Shown here in pieces: positions 8,754-17,155 of a stretch of 25,660 nucleotides of DNA. The stretch is from NCBI GenBank assembly GCA_038210275.1, contig JBBQWV010000028.1, positions 1 through 25,660 of the forward strand. The letters are read 5' to 3'. The position numbers were made by a program, and so were the translations under genes. Numbering within the stretch: position 1 is the stretch's first letter; the number at the start of each line of letters is the position of its first letter. A model generated the notes under the pieces. The model was given only the letters and a program-made list of their open reading frames with translations, ran no database searches and was not told the origin of the DNA. The DNA comes from PALSA-1296 sp038210275 (lineage in GTDB: Bacteria; Bacteroidota; Ignavibacteria; Palsa-1295).

Positions 8754-9011
8754 TTACGCTTTATCCGGATTCTCGCTGATATGTGGGCTGCTTGTTCCGG
8801 TGCCAACTGCTTCGGGTGCTCCGGTTGGGATTGCATCAGCATCGGGATTGGTCACAGCAAAAGGATTTCTTGTTCTTTCGCCATCAGTCGTCGGAGCATC
8901 TGCATCGCTCTCTAATGCCTGTTTAAATCCACTATCATTGCTGAGCGGACTCCCTGAGCTATTTGCAGTTCCGAGACTCTCTTTTTCTTTGATTTCAGGT
9001 GTAGTTGACAT
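8754..9011 (-). CDS. Small disordered hypothetical protein
   Basis: 85 residues, rich in Ser, Thr, Pro, Ala, Asp and Glu, with no hydrophobic segment, signal peptide or Cys; it would be intrinsically disordered. It begins MSTTPEIKEKES and ends SENPDKA. An ATG at 9011 gives the whole frame. The opposite strand is also open here (8581-9021), but that frame runs over the PAP2 start and has no recognisable features, so the minus frame is preferred. No function is proposed. Confidence 0.5.
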   Translation of the reverse strand: MSTTPEIKEKESLGTANSSGSPLSNDSGFKQALESDADAPTTDGERTRNPFAVTNPDADAIPTGAPEAVGTGTSSPHISENPDKA

Positions 9012-9209
9012 AGTAGTGTAGTATTGAATTAATTATACGATTGAAATAATTTGAGTGAACGATGGGGATAAACTCTCAAAGACCTGAGAAGATTACTGGG
9101 GAGTAAGCCGTTCAATTGAGATAACAATATTTTTATGAGATCGGGTTCGGGATGAAATTCCGGTGCTTATTGTTTAGGGGCGGCTATATTGAATATTTAC
9201 GAAAAATTT

Positions 9210-10385
9210 ATGAATCAACCAGTTATTCTATCCGGTGCGCGTACTCCTGTCGGTGTTCTCATGGGTGGCTTGTCCGAGCTATCGGCTCCGCAGCTTGGCT
9301 CTGTTGCGATCAAAGCAGCTCTTGAGCGCTCCGGTGTTTCTCCGAACGATGTGAATGAAGTGCTGATGGGCAACGTCCTGATGGGCGGAGTCGGTCAGGC
9401 TCCTGCACGTCAGGCAGCTATTGGAGCGGGCATTCCGGATTCGGTGCCATGTACGACAGTCAATAAAGTCTGCGGATCAGGAATGAAGACGGTGATGCTT
9501 GGTGCGCAAAGCATTATGGTAGGGGATAACAATATCGTCGTTGCCGGCGGAATGGAATCGATGTCGAATGCACCGTACATCTTGCCGAAAGCTCGTGTCG
9601 GATATAAGATGGGTAACGGAGTGCTTGTTGATTCGATGATCAATGACGGCTTATGGGATCCATATAATAATTTCCACATGGGTAACTGCGGCGAGATCTG
9701 TGCACGTGAAGTACACATCACACGTGAAGAGCAAGATGAGTTTGCGATCCGTTCTTATAAACTTGCCAACGAAGCAGTTGATAAAGGATATTTCAAAGAC
9801 GACATCGTTAGCGTCTCCGTTCCCAAAGGAAAAGAGATGGTTGTTATCAGCGAAGACGAACAACCTCGCAAAGTCAAGTACGATAAAATTCCAACTCTTA
9901 AACCCGTCTTTGATAAGAACGGTACGATTACCGCCGCCAATGCAAGCCCTGTCAATGATGGCGCTGCTGCAGTAGTATTGACGAGTGCAGAATATGCGCA
10001 ATCGAAAGGCTTGAAACCAACAGCACGTATAATTGCATACTCAAGCTATGCACAAAAGCCGGAGCTATTCACTACTGCTCCGATCGTCTCGATTGAAATG
10101 GTGCTTGACCGTGCAGGTTTGAAGCTATCGGACATTGATCTATTCGAGATCAACGAAGCATTTGCTGTCGTACCAATAGCTGCACAAAAGAAGCTCGGCA
10201 TACCGACAGATAAATTGAATGTCATGGGTGGTGCGATTGCGATTGGGCATCCTATCGGAGCAAGTGGAACGAGAATTATCATCACGCTCTTGAATGCACT
10301 TAAGCGTGCAAATAAAAAGATCGGCTTAGCCTCTATCTGCATCGGCGGCGGCGAAGCGACGAGTATTATAGTTGAAAGAATATAA
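9210..10385 (+). CDS. atoB: Acetyl-CoA C-acetyltransferase (thiolase)
   Basis: 391 residues from ATG 9210. An upstream in-frame TTG at 9189 adds 7 residues that the family lacks. It condenses two acetyl-CoA to acetoacetyl-CoA, or runs the reverse cleavage. Acyl-accepting Cys88 lies in NKVCGSGMK. The thiolase signatures GGMESMSNAPY, NEAFAV, GGAIAIGHPIGASG (catalytic His) and CIGGGEAT (catalytic Cys) are all intact. Length matches biosynthetic thiolases (about 391-393). It is followed after 4 bases by a 3-hydroxybutyryl-CoA dehydrogenase gene, so the two make consecutive steps of a C4 acyl-CoA route (beta-oxidation, butyrate or polyhydroxybutyrate; the direction is not determined). Confidence 0.95.
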   Translation: MNQPVILSGARTPVGVLMGGLSELSAPQLGSVAIKAALERSGVSPNDVNEVLMGNVLMGGVGQAPARQAAIGAGIPDSVPCTTVNKVCGSGMKTVMLGAQSIMVGDNNIVVAGGMESMSNAPYILPKARVGYKMGNGVLVDSMINDGLWDPYNNFHMGNCGEICAREVHITREEQDEFAIRSYKLANEAVDKGYFKDDIVSVSVPKGKEMVVISEDEQPRKVKYDKIPTLKPVFDKNGTITAANASPVNDGAAAVVLTSAEYAQSKGLKPTARIIAYSSYAQKPELFTTAPIVSIEMVLDRAGLKLSDIDLFEINEAFAVVPIAAQKKLGIPTDKLNVMGGAIAIGHPIGASGTRIIITLLNALKRANKKIGLASICIGGGEATSIIVERI

Positions 10386-10389
10386 TTTT

Positions 10390-11241
10390 ATGTCAATTCA
10401 AAAAGTAACAGTTATCGGTGCAGGCACGATGGGCAATGGCATAGCTCATGTGTTTGCGCAAAGTGGATTTGATGTCACACTCGTTGATGTCAAGATGGAA
10501 TTTCTTGAGAAAGCTTACGCCACGATCAAGAGTAATCTTGATCGTCAGGTGAAGAAGGCAGTGATAACTCAAGCCGATGCTGATGCAACCGCTTCACGCA
10601 TCACCACTTCTATAAACATGGATGACTCTGCAAAGCATGCAGATTTTATCATCGAAGCAGCGACGGAAAACTATGAATTAAAGAAAAAGATCTTTGCAAC
10701 ACTTGATAAGAATGCAAGAGCAGGAGTTATTCTTGCGACAAACACCAGTTCGATCTCCGTCACCGAACTTGCTGCAACGACAAGTCGCGCCGAACGAGTG
10801 ATTGGAATGCACTTCTTCAATCCCGTCCCGGTGATGAAGCTCATCGAGATCATTCGTGGCATTAAAACGACGGATGAAGTCTATGCAGAAGTGAAGGCTC
10901 TTTCAGAAAAGCTTGGTAAGACTCCGGTCGAAGTTAATGATTTCCCCGGCTTCGTATCAAATCGCATCTTGATGCCGATGATCAATGAAGCAATTTATTG
11001 CGTCATGGAAGGGGTGGCTTCGCCAGAAGATATAGATACGGTGATGAAACTTGGTATGGCGCATCCGATGGGACCGCTTGCTCTCGCAGATTTTATCGGA
11101 CTGGATGTCTGCCTTGCAATTATGAATGTTTTGCATGACGGCTTAGGAGATTCCAAATACCGTCCATCACCACTTCTGAAAAAAATGGTTGCTGCCGGAA
11201 TGCTCGGCAAGAAAAGCGGACAGGGGTTTTATAAGTATTAA
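10390..11241 (+). CDS. hbd: 3-hydroxybutyryl-CoA dehydrogenase
   Basis: 283 residues from ATG 10390. A TTG-started version from 10372 would overlap the thiolase gene and add residues before the Rossmann strand. NAD-binding GAGTMGNGIAH lies at about residues 10-20. Other signatures are TNTSSIS, the active-site HFFNPVPVMKLIEI with catalytic His, and the C-terminal DFPGFVSNRILMPMINEAI and GKKSGQGFYKY. It oxidises (S)-3-hydroxybutyryl-CoA to acetoacetyl-CoA or the reverse, using the product of the neighbouring thiolase. Length equals stand-alone Hbd enzymes (about 282). It lies 4 bases after the thiolase stop and 12 bases before lgt, which suggests one transcript. Confidence 0.95.
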   Translation: MSIQKVTVIGAGTMGNGIAHVFAQSGFDVTLVDVKMEFLEKAYATIKSNLDRQVKKAVITQADADATASRITTSINMDDSAKHADFIIEAATENYELKKKIFATLDKNARAGVILATNTSSISVTELAATTSRAERVIGMHFFNPVPVMKLIEIIRGIKTTDEVYAEVKALSEKLGKTPVEVNDFPGFVSNRILMPMINEAIYCVMEGVASPEDIDTVMKLGMAHPMGPLALADFIGLDVCLAIMNVLHDGLGDSKYRPSPLLKKMVAAGMLGKKSGQGFYKY

Positions 11242-11253
11242 TACACTACAATA

Positions 11254-12141
11254 ATGTATCCTGTACTTTTTAAAATAGGACCGGAAGGTTGGCAGCTTGT
11301 CATCTATAGCTTCGGCTTGATGATGGCTATCGCATTCCTGACGGCGAATTATTTCTTTTCTGCCGAGATCAAGCGCCGCAACTGGGATGATAGCCATGTG
11401 ACGAAGATTACGATGATCGCGCTCATTGGCGGCGTTGCAGGGTCAAAGTTGTTTTCTATCTTCGAGGATTGGAGCCAATTTATACACGATCCAATCAAGA
11501 CGGCGTTCTCGGCTTCGGGGCTTACATTCTATGGCGGATTTATCGTTGCCACTCTTGGCATTCTTATTTATCTTCGCAGAAAAAAACTTTCGTTCTATGC
11601 ATTCGCCGATATGATCGCCCCTGCTGTTTTTCTTGCGTATGGCATCGGCAGAATTGGCTGTCAACTTGCAGGTGATGGCGATTATGGCATTCCAACAAAA
11701 CTTCCGTGGGGTGCATATTATTATCATGGCACTGCAAAGCCAACGTATGTGCTTCCTGATTATTTTGATCGCTACCCTGAAGAAAAAATTGTTTGGAAAT
11801 TTGATTCACTGAGAGTAATTCCTGCAGGAGTTGATGGGATGGGGCAACCCTATAATCGGTTCGATGAAGTAACACCCTGTCATCCGACTCCAGTCTATGA
11901 GACGATTGCAGCATTCATTTGCTTTGCATTCCTTTGGAGCAAAAGAAAAAAATATGAATTGCATCTCGGCAAGCTTTTTGGATTGACAATCATCTTCATG
12001 GGTATTGAGCGTCTGCTTGTGGAATTCCTGCGCATCAATCCGCTTTATTTATCGCTTTCGATGGCGCAGTGGATTTCAATAGGACTTATTTTTTACGGAA
12101 CATATTTATTTTTTACACGCAAAGAAAGTGGCGCTTCCTAA
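11254..12141 (+). CDS. lgt: Prolipoprotein diacylglyceryl transferase
   Basis: 295 residues with about seven membrane helices. It transfers diacylglycerol from phosphatidylglycerol to the lipobox cysteine of prolipoproteins. Recognisable blocks are YSFGLMMAIAF, TFYGGFIVAT (the YGG block, about 92-100), and the Lgt signature region GRIGCQLAGDGDYG (about 132-145), with the essential Arg. GCQLAGDGDYG differs from the proteobacterial GNFxNGE form; I take it as a lineage variant. The long loop between residues 150 and 215 is also larger than in E. coli. It ends inside the glutaredoxin-like gene, overlapping by 14 bases, so those two are translationally linked. Confidence 0.93.
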   Translation: MYPVLFKIGPEGWQLVIYSFGLMMAIAFLTANYFFSAEIKRRNWDDSHVTKITMIALIGGVAGSKLFSIFEDWSQFIHDPIKTAFSASGLTFYGGFIVATLGILIYLRRKKLSFYAFADMIAPAVFLAYGIGRIGCQLAGDGDYGIPTKLPWGAYYYHGTAKPTYVLPDYFDRYPEEKIVWKFDSLRVIPAGVDGMGQPYNRFDEVTPCHPTPVYETIAAFICFAFLWSKRKKYELHLGKLFGLTIIFMGIERLLVEFLRINPLYLSLSMAQWISIGLIFYGTYLFFTRKESGAS

Positions 12142-12394
12142 AGTACAATTCATTACGAAAGAAGGCGGATGCACACTTTGCGACGATCTTTTTGTGGAGT
12201 TGGAATCCGCTCAAGACTATGTTGATTTTGATCTTGAGATATTAAAGATTGAGCAGGATGAAGAATTGTATAAAAAATATTGGGATAAGATTCCTGTCAT
12301 CCTTGTCAACGGGAAGTTGGCTGTGAAATATCGTGCAACTCGCGACGAGCTAATCCACAAGATCGAAGGCAGATCGCTCTGGAAATTTTGGTAA
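12128..12394 (+). CDS. Glutaredoxin-like (DUF836) thiol protein
   Basis: 88 residues from GTG 12128, within the lgt 3' end. A thioredoxin-fold small protein: KVQFITKEGGCTLCDD has the CxxC pair after the first strand, and KIPVILVNGKLAVKYRAT has the cis-Pro strand (IPV) and the following hairpin. This pattern is that of glutaredoxin-like family PF05768. It is presumably a cytoplasmic thiol-disulfide exchanger; the partner is unknown. An alternative start downstream would remove the first strand, so the GTG start is preferred. Confidence 0.82.
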   Translation: MALPKVQFITKEGGCTLCDDLFVELESAQDYVDFDLEILKIEQDEELYKKYWDKIPVILVNGKLAVKYRATRDELIHKIEGRSLWKFW

Positions 12395-12456
12395 GGGCTG
12401 GTTATATTAAACTGGTATGAAGACTTTCGAAATAATACTCTTTGCCCATTAATTCT

Positions 12457-12627
12457 ATGAAATACGTTCTTAAATTCTTACAGGCTCTTGGTATTGCGAT
12501 GACAGGCTTAGGGCTTGTTGCAGGGGTGATGCGCAATTCGATGGGAGAGGAATATATGTATGCCGGAATCGGTATTTTGATTTTTTTTATTGCGCGCTAC
12601 GTCGAGGTACACCAATTCCCAAATTAA
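12457..12627 (+). CDS. Small integral membrane protein
   Basis: 56 residues from ATG 12457; an upstream TTG at 12442 would add 5 residues but is a weaker start. Two hydrophobic segments, at about residues 5-23 (FLQALGIAMTGLGLVAGV) and 35-48 (YAGIGILIFFIARY), are joined by RNSMGEEYM. It matches the general look of small two-helix membrane proteins common in Bacteroidota-type genomes. Function is unknown. It follows the glutaredoxin-like gene by 62 bases on the same strand. Confidence 0.65.
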   Translation: MKYVLKFLQALGIAMTGLGLVAGVMRNSMGEEYMYAGIGILIFFIARYVEVHQFPN

Positions 12628-12748
12628 TATTCTATCGTAAATAATAAACAAAGTGCTGCTTCTTACGGATTCACTGGAAACGTGTGAAGGTTAGTTCGTG
12701 ATCGTATGAAACAGCGACTCTGTTTTTTTTGCAAAAATTACATTCAAG

Positions 12749-14350
12749 TTACTTTACTACCACCATCTGCTTTGCAATCTGTCCTTTCGGAGTTGTCAGG
12801 CGGTAGATATAAGCGCCGGAAGGCAAATTGCCGGGCTTGAAATTACTCTTATAAATTCCTGCGCTTTGTCTTTGATCAACAATACGCGCAACTTCGACTC
12901 CATTGGTATTGAAGATTCCAAGTTCGACAAGCATATCTTCCGGCAACGCATATTCAATTGTTGTCTCGTTTGAAACAGGGTTTGGATAATTTTCCATTAG
13001 CATCAGTCCCGGTGCATACGCAGAGTCTTTTACTCCCGTTGTGCCTTGTGTTTTGAAAATGCCAAGCTTTGTCCAATCATTCTTTGATGAATAGATGGTG
13101 CCGTTATTTGACGTAAGAATACTCTGAATCGAAGCATCGTCAAGCCCAAGCCACTCGCTCATCGTTGTTGCATAAATATTTCGAAAATCGTACATTGAAT
13201 CATAGGTCAGATTTCCGCTGATAAGCGATGCCGTATCAAGTTTCGGATCATATCCGCGAACTCCGCCAATGACTTGTGTGCCGAAAATAAAGTGCGGCGC
13301 AGCCGTTCCATGATCAGTGCCGGAGCCATTCTCAAGCGGTCGACGACCGAACTCGGAATACGTCATTGCTGCGACTTTATCTGCAACGCCAAATGCTTCG
13401 AGATCTTGCTGGAATTTGGACATATTATCTGCAAGTTCACTCAAGAGTGCAGCCTGTCCTGTGATCTGATTACTATGTGTATCATAACCGCCTTGAGTGA
13501 CAAGATAGACTTTTGTAGAAAAGCCGCTTGCGATTAATTGTGCAACGCTTGCGAGTTGAGTGCCGAGACTACTGCCCGCTGTATAGGTAACTTTATTTGT
13601 TGTTACCGTACGTTTTGCAATTGTTTGTGCGTAGATTTCCGTTTCGGATTGAATGATTCGTATGTACTCCAACTCCTGTCCGGGTGTAACCGGGTTTGCT
13701 GGGATTGCATCATAACTATGGATACTCGGGTTTGACGTAGTCGGCAATTTATTAATCGCAATTCCCATTCCGCCATTACGGCTGAGGAAAAGATTGGACA
13801 GTGAATTCCCAAACTGAATTGCAAGCGGTTGGCTTCCGGCGGTAATTGTTTGTGGCGGATAGTTTGGATTTTGTCCGTAGAGCAATCTCCCTATCCAACC
13901 TGTTGAAGCATAGATATTGCTATCAGTTGCCGTATTCCAAATATCGGTACCTCGAAAATGCGAAAGATTCGGATTCGGATACCCAACGTTTTGCAAGACT
14001 GCCATCTTGCCTGCACTATAGAGACTGAGCGCATTTGCCGACATCTGCGGATGAAATGCAAGCGTGTTATGATCGGGGATCATGTCTGCTGAAGCGACAG
14101 TTAAACCCAGTGTAGGACGATTAGTTTTATAAAGCGGATCGGTAAACGGGATGACGCAATTGAGTCCGTCATTGCCACCAGCGAGTTGGATGATAACAAG
14201 AATATTATCATTTGTTGATGCAGTACTTAATGCACTGCGAAGCGGTGAACGCCCCAATGCGCGTATCGGAAATCCACCCATCATCACGGGCAATACATTT
14301 GCCGCTACACCAACTGATGCTCCGAGTTTAAGAAAATCTCTGCGTTTCAT
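12749..14350 (-). CDS. DUF1501 protein with Tat signal and T9SS sorting domain
   Basis: 533 residues. The twin-arginine start MKRRDFLKLGASVGVAANV predicts Tat export of a folded protein. The body is DUF1501 (alkaline-phosphatase/sulfatase-like superfamily): NILVIIQLAGGNDGLNCVIP, LAFHPQMSAN, then MTYSEFGRR and GSGTDHGTAAPHFIFG, which carries likely metal ligands. The last ~85 residues are a T9SS type-A sorting domain: ENYPNPVSNETTIEYAL, GIFNTNGVEVARI, LPSGAYIYRL. A good Shine-Dalgarno (AAGGAG) precedes the ATG. It lies 23 bases downstream of the DUF1800 gene, the usual partner, so the two form an operon. The substrate is unknown. Confidence 0.9.
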   Translation of the reverse strand: MKRRDFLKLGASVGVAANVLPVMMGGFPIRALGRSPLRSALSTASTNDNILVIIQLAGGNDGLNCVIPFTDPLYKTNRPTLGLTVASADMIPDHNTLAFHPQMSANALSLYSAGKMAVLQNVGYPNPNLSHFRGTDIWNTATDSNIYASTGWIGRLLYGQNPNYPPQTITAGSQPLAIQFGNSLSNLFLSRNGGMGIAINKLPTTSNPSIHSYDAIPANPVTPGQELEYIRIIQSETEIYAQTIAKRTVTTNKVTYTAGSSLGTQLASVAQLIASGFSTKVYLVTQGGYDTHSNQITGQAALLSELADNMSKFQQDLEAFGVADKVAAMTYSEFGRRPLENGSGTDHGTAAPHFIFGTQVIGGVRGYDPKLDTASLISGNLTYDSMYDFRNIYATTMSEWLGLDDASIQSILTSNNGTIYSSKNDWTKLGIFKTQGTTGVKDSAYAPGLMLMENYPNPVSNETTIEYALPEDMLVELGIFNTNGVEVARIVDQRQSAGIYKSNFKPGNLPSGAYIYRLTTPKGQIAKQMVVVK

Positions 14351-14373
14351 ATTTTATTCTCCTTATTACTTGG

Positions 14374-16137
14374 TTAGACTAATTGGAATTCCGGTAAATT
14401 CGCAAGAGCAGTTGCGAAGTTGGATATATCTTTGTCTCGCTCAGGAAGATTATAATCCATCTCCGGAAGGGCTAACGGATTAAATGACTGGTAGAGTGCG
14501 CCGCTCTCATTCGGTCCGAGCGTTTTATTGAGCACAAGAGATGTAAGTGCTATCGTCATTTGATGAGTTGATAAGTTATCAATATTTGGAAGCGCTTCCA
14601 CCCATGTATGTGGACTTACGAACTCGACCTTTATGCCTCTCGCTTTTGTGCCTCCATCCAAACCGGGAGGATTAAGAAGTAAGAGTGCTGAGCTGAGTTC
14701 GCGCTGCTGGAATGTTCCGGTACTGATCCAATAATGACCTCCGGGCCACCCTTTTACATTCGGCGGTTGAAGCAATACCTGACCAAGAGAAATGCCTGCA
14801 GTTTGTAGAGAAATATAGGTTAAGCTTGGATTCGGATCGCTATATGTTTTAACTCCGTTCTTATCAAGCGCTCCTTCCGGTGGATCTGTTGGATCGAATG
14901 ATGTGTACGTCAAACCGAACTCACGAATAACTGAAGCGACAAAATTCACCGGGCTTTTCAATTGTGCATTCTGGACATTCGCATCGTAAAAATGATCGCT
15001 TTGCAAAAGTGCTTTCATTACGGGCTTCAGATCAAAATTATTTTGTACCATGAGATTTGCCATCGCAGTTACGACAGCAGGATTCGGTACATAATAGACA
15101 AACTCCATATAGATCTTTTGGCAGAACCAGTACGCAGAATTGAATCCGGGTGCAGTATTTCCGTCAGGTCCTTTATAATTAAAGATGATAGTAATAATAT
15201 CATCAAGTGCCCAATTGCCTGTTTGTCCCAGATACGTTTTTGAACCGGAGTTATGGCTTTCAGGATAAAATACTCCGACAAATGGAGCCGTCGTAGTTGG
15301 CGCCCAGCCCGTCAGCGCTTTTGCTGCTTGCTGCACGTCGGCTTCTGTGTAATTTGCTTTGCCTGATACCGGATCAGTTAAACCCAGTGTGAAAAGCTCC
15401 TGCAATTCGCGTGCATAATTCTCATTTATATTCGTGCCACCTTTTCGTGTCGTGCCCGGAGGTTTGCCATCATAATTCTGATTGCCATTGAGATAGATCA
15501 GCATTCCGGGATCAACCGATACTGCTTTGACGAACGTCTTCATATTCCCAAGTGCATTGGCGCGAAGCATTTGGTTATAGGTGTAAAGATATCCGGTAAA
15601 CGGCACAACATCCGATCCAATCACGAAATGATTACTCCAGAGCAACGTCATGTGTTCGCGGATAGAAAGATTTTCTTTTACGATAAGATCCATCCACCAG
15701 TTTGAAACTTGATTGGCGCGGATCCGCTCAAGATTTCCGGCTGCCATATTGGCTTTCATCTTATCCGGCTCGTTCGGATCGGGAAGCGCAATAACATCAA
15801 CATACGCAGTAGGTTTTGGCGGCATTGGCTGATCGGCAAGAAGTTTATCAACCACTGCGCTCATACCACCCAGCGCTTGCGCTGCCTGAAATTGCGATAG
15901 TGGCACTCCGAGCATTGCGCGGCGAAGCAGATGGCGGAGTGTTGTATCCGTCCATGCTCCCGTATATGGAGTCAGATCATTAGATTGTGTGCTGAGCGGC
16001 TGGGGATCGGAGTGATCGCGGTTGGAATATCCCGGAATAATATTTGCATTATCTGCAAATGCATTCTCTGCTTGTGATAGCCCAGCAGCAGCGGCAAGTG
16101 TCGCTCCGGAGCCGATAAGAAATTTTCTTCTATCCAT
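14374..16137 (-). CDS. DUF1800 family protein with Tat signal
   Basis: 587 residues from ATG 16137. The frame is open 70 codons further upstream, but only this ATG begins the Tat signal MDRRKFLIGSGATLAAAAGL, and the upstream part falls in structured non-coding DNA. DUF1800 signatures: HLLRRAMLG near the start of the domain, MTLLWSNHFV, NENYARELQELFTLG and PPNVKGWPGG. There is no T9SS tail, unlike its partner. DUF1800 and DUF1501 genes co-occur as a pair in many bacteria and are thought to act together in the envelope; the reaction is not known. It is transcribed first, with DUF1501 following after 23 bases. Confidence 0.9.
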   Translation of the reverse strand: MDRRKFLIGSGATLAAAAGLSQAENAFADNANIIPGYSNRDHSDPQPLSTQSNDLTPYTGAWTDTTLRHLLRRAMLGVPLSQFQAAQALGGMSAVVDKLLADQPMPPKPTAYVDVIALPDPNEPDKMKANMAAGNLERIRANQVSNWWMDLIVKENLSIREHMTLLWSNHFVIGSDVVPFTGYLYTYNQMLRANALGNMKTFVKAVSVDPGMLIYLNGNQNYDGKPPGTTRKGGTNINENYARELQELFTLGLTDPVSGKANYTEADVQQAAKALTGWAPTTTAPFVGVFYPESHNSGSKTYLGQTGNWALDDIITIIFNYKGPDGNTAPGFNSAYWFCQKIYMEFVYYVPNPAVVTAMANLMVQNNFDLKPVMKALLQSDHFYDANVQNAQLKSPVNFVASVIREFGLTYTSFDPTDPPEGALDKNGVKTYSDPNPSLTYISLQTAGISLGQVLLQPPNVKGWPGGHYWISTGTFQQRELSSALLLLNPPGLDGGTKARGIKVEFVSPHTWVEALPNIDNLSTHQMTIALTSLVLNKTLGPNESGALYQSFNPLALPEMDYNLPERDKDISNFATALANLPEFQLV

Positions 16138-16225
16138 AGCGGTGTGTTGATTTGCTAAAGAAAAAACTGTTACTTGAGTCAGTACGATTCCTCTAACCGG
16201 GAAATAGTTTAAATATAATGCGAGA

Positions 16226-16475
16226 ATATGAAAGAAAGTTACAAGCTTGTCACACAGCCTTGGTCTGAGACGTTTATCATATATAGTATGTCGAGTCTCT
16301 TTGCACCATGCCCTACGAAGCCCTGCAAAGAGTGCCTCAAAATACAAAGTGAACCGGGTCTCGAATTGGGAATAAAACTTCGGACCCGGTACATATTTTA
16401 GAGCTGAGAATACACAGTGACAAACAACTGATGAATGCCGAGCGATAGTCTTCGATCGCTCGGCATCATTTTATT
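16226..16475 (+). ncRNA. Candidate structured RNA between DUF1800 and dut
   Basis: The 390-base gap 16138-16527 has no convincing gene but several matched inverted repeats in order. An outer pair TTGTCAC (16247-16253) / GTGACAA (16417-16423) encloses hairpin CTCTTTGCA (16297-16305) / TGCAAAGAG (16324-16332) and hairpin ACCGGGTC (16353-16360) / GACCCGGT (16383-16390). Then comes a 12-bp stem (16435-16466) followed by a T-rich tail. A TATAAT lies at 16214-16219, about 30 bases before the closing stem. The layout, with promoter-like box, closed multi-branch structure and terminator, is what a small RNA gene would look like. It could instead be a 5' leader of dut or part of the divergent DUF1800 promoter region. 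Confidence 0.35.
16435..16475 (+). terminator. Rho-independent-like terminator hairpin
   Basis: A perfect 12-bp stem, ATGCCGAGCGAT / ATCGCTCGGCAT, with an 8-base loop is followed by CATTTTATTTCC on the plus strand. The opposite side is not T-rich, so termination of plus-strand transcription is favoured. It lies 60 bases before the dut start. Confidence 0.6.
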
Positions 16476-16527
16476 TCCGTAATTTAGTAGAGAATAATAC
16501 ATACTTACCATGAACCAATAATTATTT

Positions 16528-16971
16528 ATGTCAAAACTTTTAGTCAAACGTCTCGCTGAATCTACATCCGATATTGATCTGCCATCGTATGCCACCGATC
16601 ATTCATCAGGGCTTGATCTTCGCACGGCAGAGAATGTGACATTGCAACCGGGCGAATATAAACTTATTCCAACCGGAGTTGCTATCGAAATTCCCGAAGG
16701 TTTCGAAGGACAGATTCGTCCAAGAAGCGGCTTGGCACTGAAACACGGAATTGCGTGTCTCAATAGTCCCGGAACCATCGATTCCGATTACCGAGGCGAA
16801 GTAAAAGTGCTTCTGATCAACCACGGAAAAGAAGTTGTGAACTTCCAGCGCGGTGAAAGAATCGCCCAGCTCATCATCTCGAAATACGAACGAGTGCAAG
16901 TGGAGTTAGTTGATGAACTGCAAGAGACAGTAAGAGCAGGCGGAGGATTTGGGCATACGGGGACAAAATAG
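16528..16971 (+). CDS. dut: dUTP diphosphatase
   Basis: 147 residues, the normal size for the trimeric all-beta dUTPase. All five motifs are seen: HSSGLDLRTAE (motif 1), RPRSGLALKHG (2), GTIDSDYRGEVKV (3, with the catalytic Asp), RIAQLII (4) and RAGGGFGHTG (5, the flexible Gly-rich tail). It hydrolyses dUTP to dUMP and pyrophosphate, keeping uracil out of DNA and supplying thymidylate synthesis. The gene is preceded by a strong hairpin, so it probably has its own promoter in the 60-base space. It is followed by an interspersed palindromic repeat. Confidence 0.97.
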   Translation: MSKLLVKRLAESTSDIDLPSYATDHSSGLDLRTAENVTLQPGEYKLIPTGVAIEIPEGFEGQIRPRSGLALKHGIACLNSPGTIDSDYRGEVKVLLINHGKEVVNFQRGERIAQLIISKYERVQVELVDELQETVRAGGGFGHTGTK

Positions 16972-17000
16972 AATTGTGAATGAAGAATTGCGGATATTAG

Positions 17001-17136
17001 TGTCATTCTGAGTGGAGTCATGATTCGCTTTAGCGAATTATGACGAAGCGAAGAATCCCGTCAGTAATGGCTGATTGTCAGGCGCTAAAACGGGATACGG
17101 GATTCTTCACTACGCTGCGCTTCGTTCAGAATGACA
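17001..17136. repeat. Intergenic palindromic repeat, copy 2
   Basis: Starts TGTCATTCTGAG and ends TTCAGAATGACA, with inner arms GAAGCGAAGAATCCCG and CGGGATTCTTC. The left arm also holds a nested small palindrome (ATTCGC ttta GCGAAT). Same 136-base length and same motif order as copy 1 at 3894-4029. It fills the space between dut and fbp and ends 19 bases before the fbp start. Confidence 0.72.
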
Positions 17137-17155
17137 TGCAAACGTCAATAGATAA

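Noticed and set aside
8581..9021. 146-residue plus-strand frame
   Set aside because: Runs opposite the PAP2 start and the small disordered gene, with no motifs; likely a shadow of low-complexity coding sequence.
9189..9209. TTG start for the thiolase
   Set aside because: Seven extra residues before a normal family start; ATG 9210 gives the usual 391 residues.
16138..16347. N-terminal extension of the DUF1800 protein
   Set aside because: Would place the Tat signal 70 residues inside the protein, and the DNA there is made of inverted repeats.
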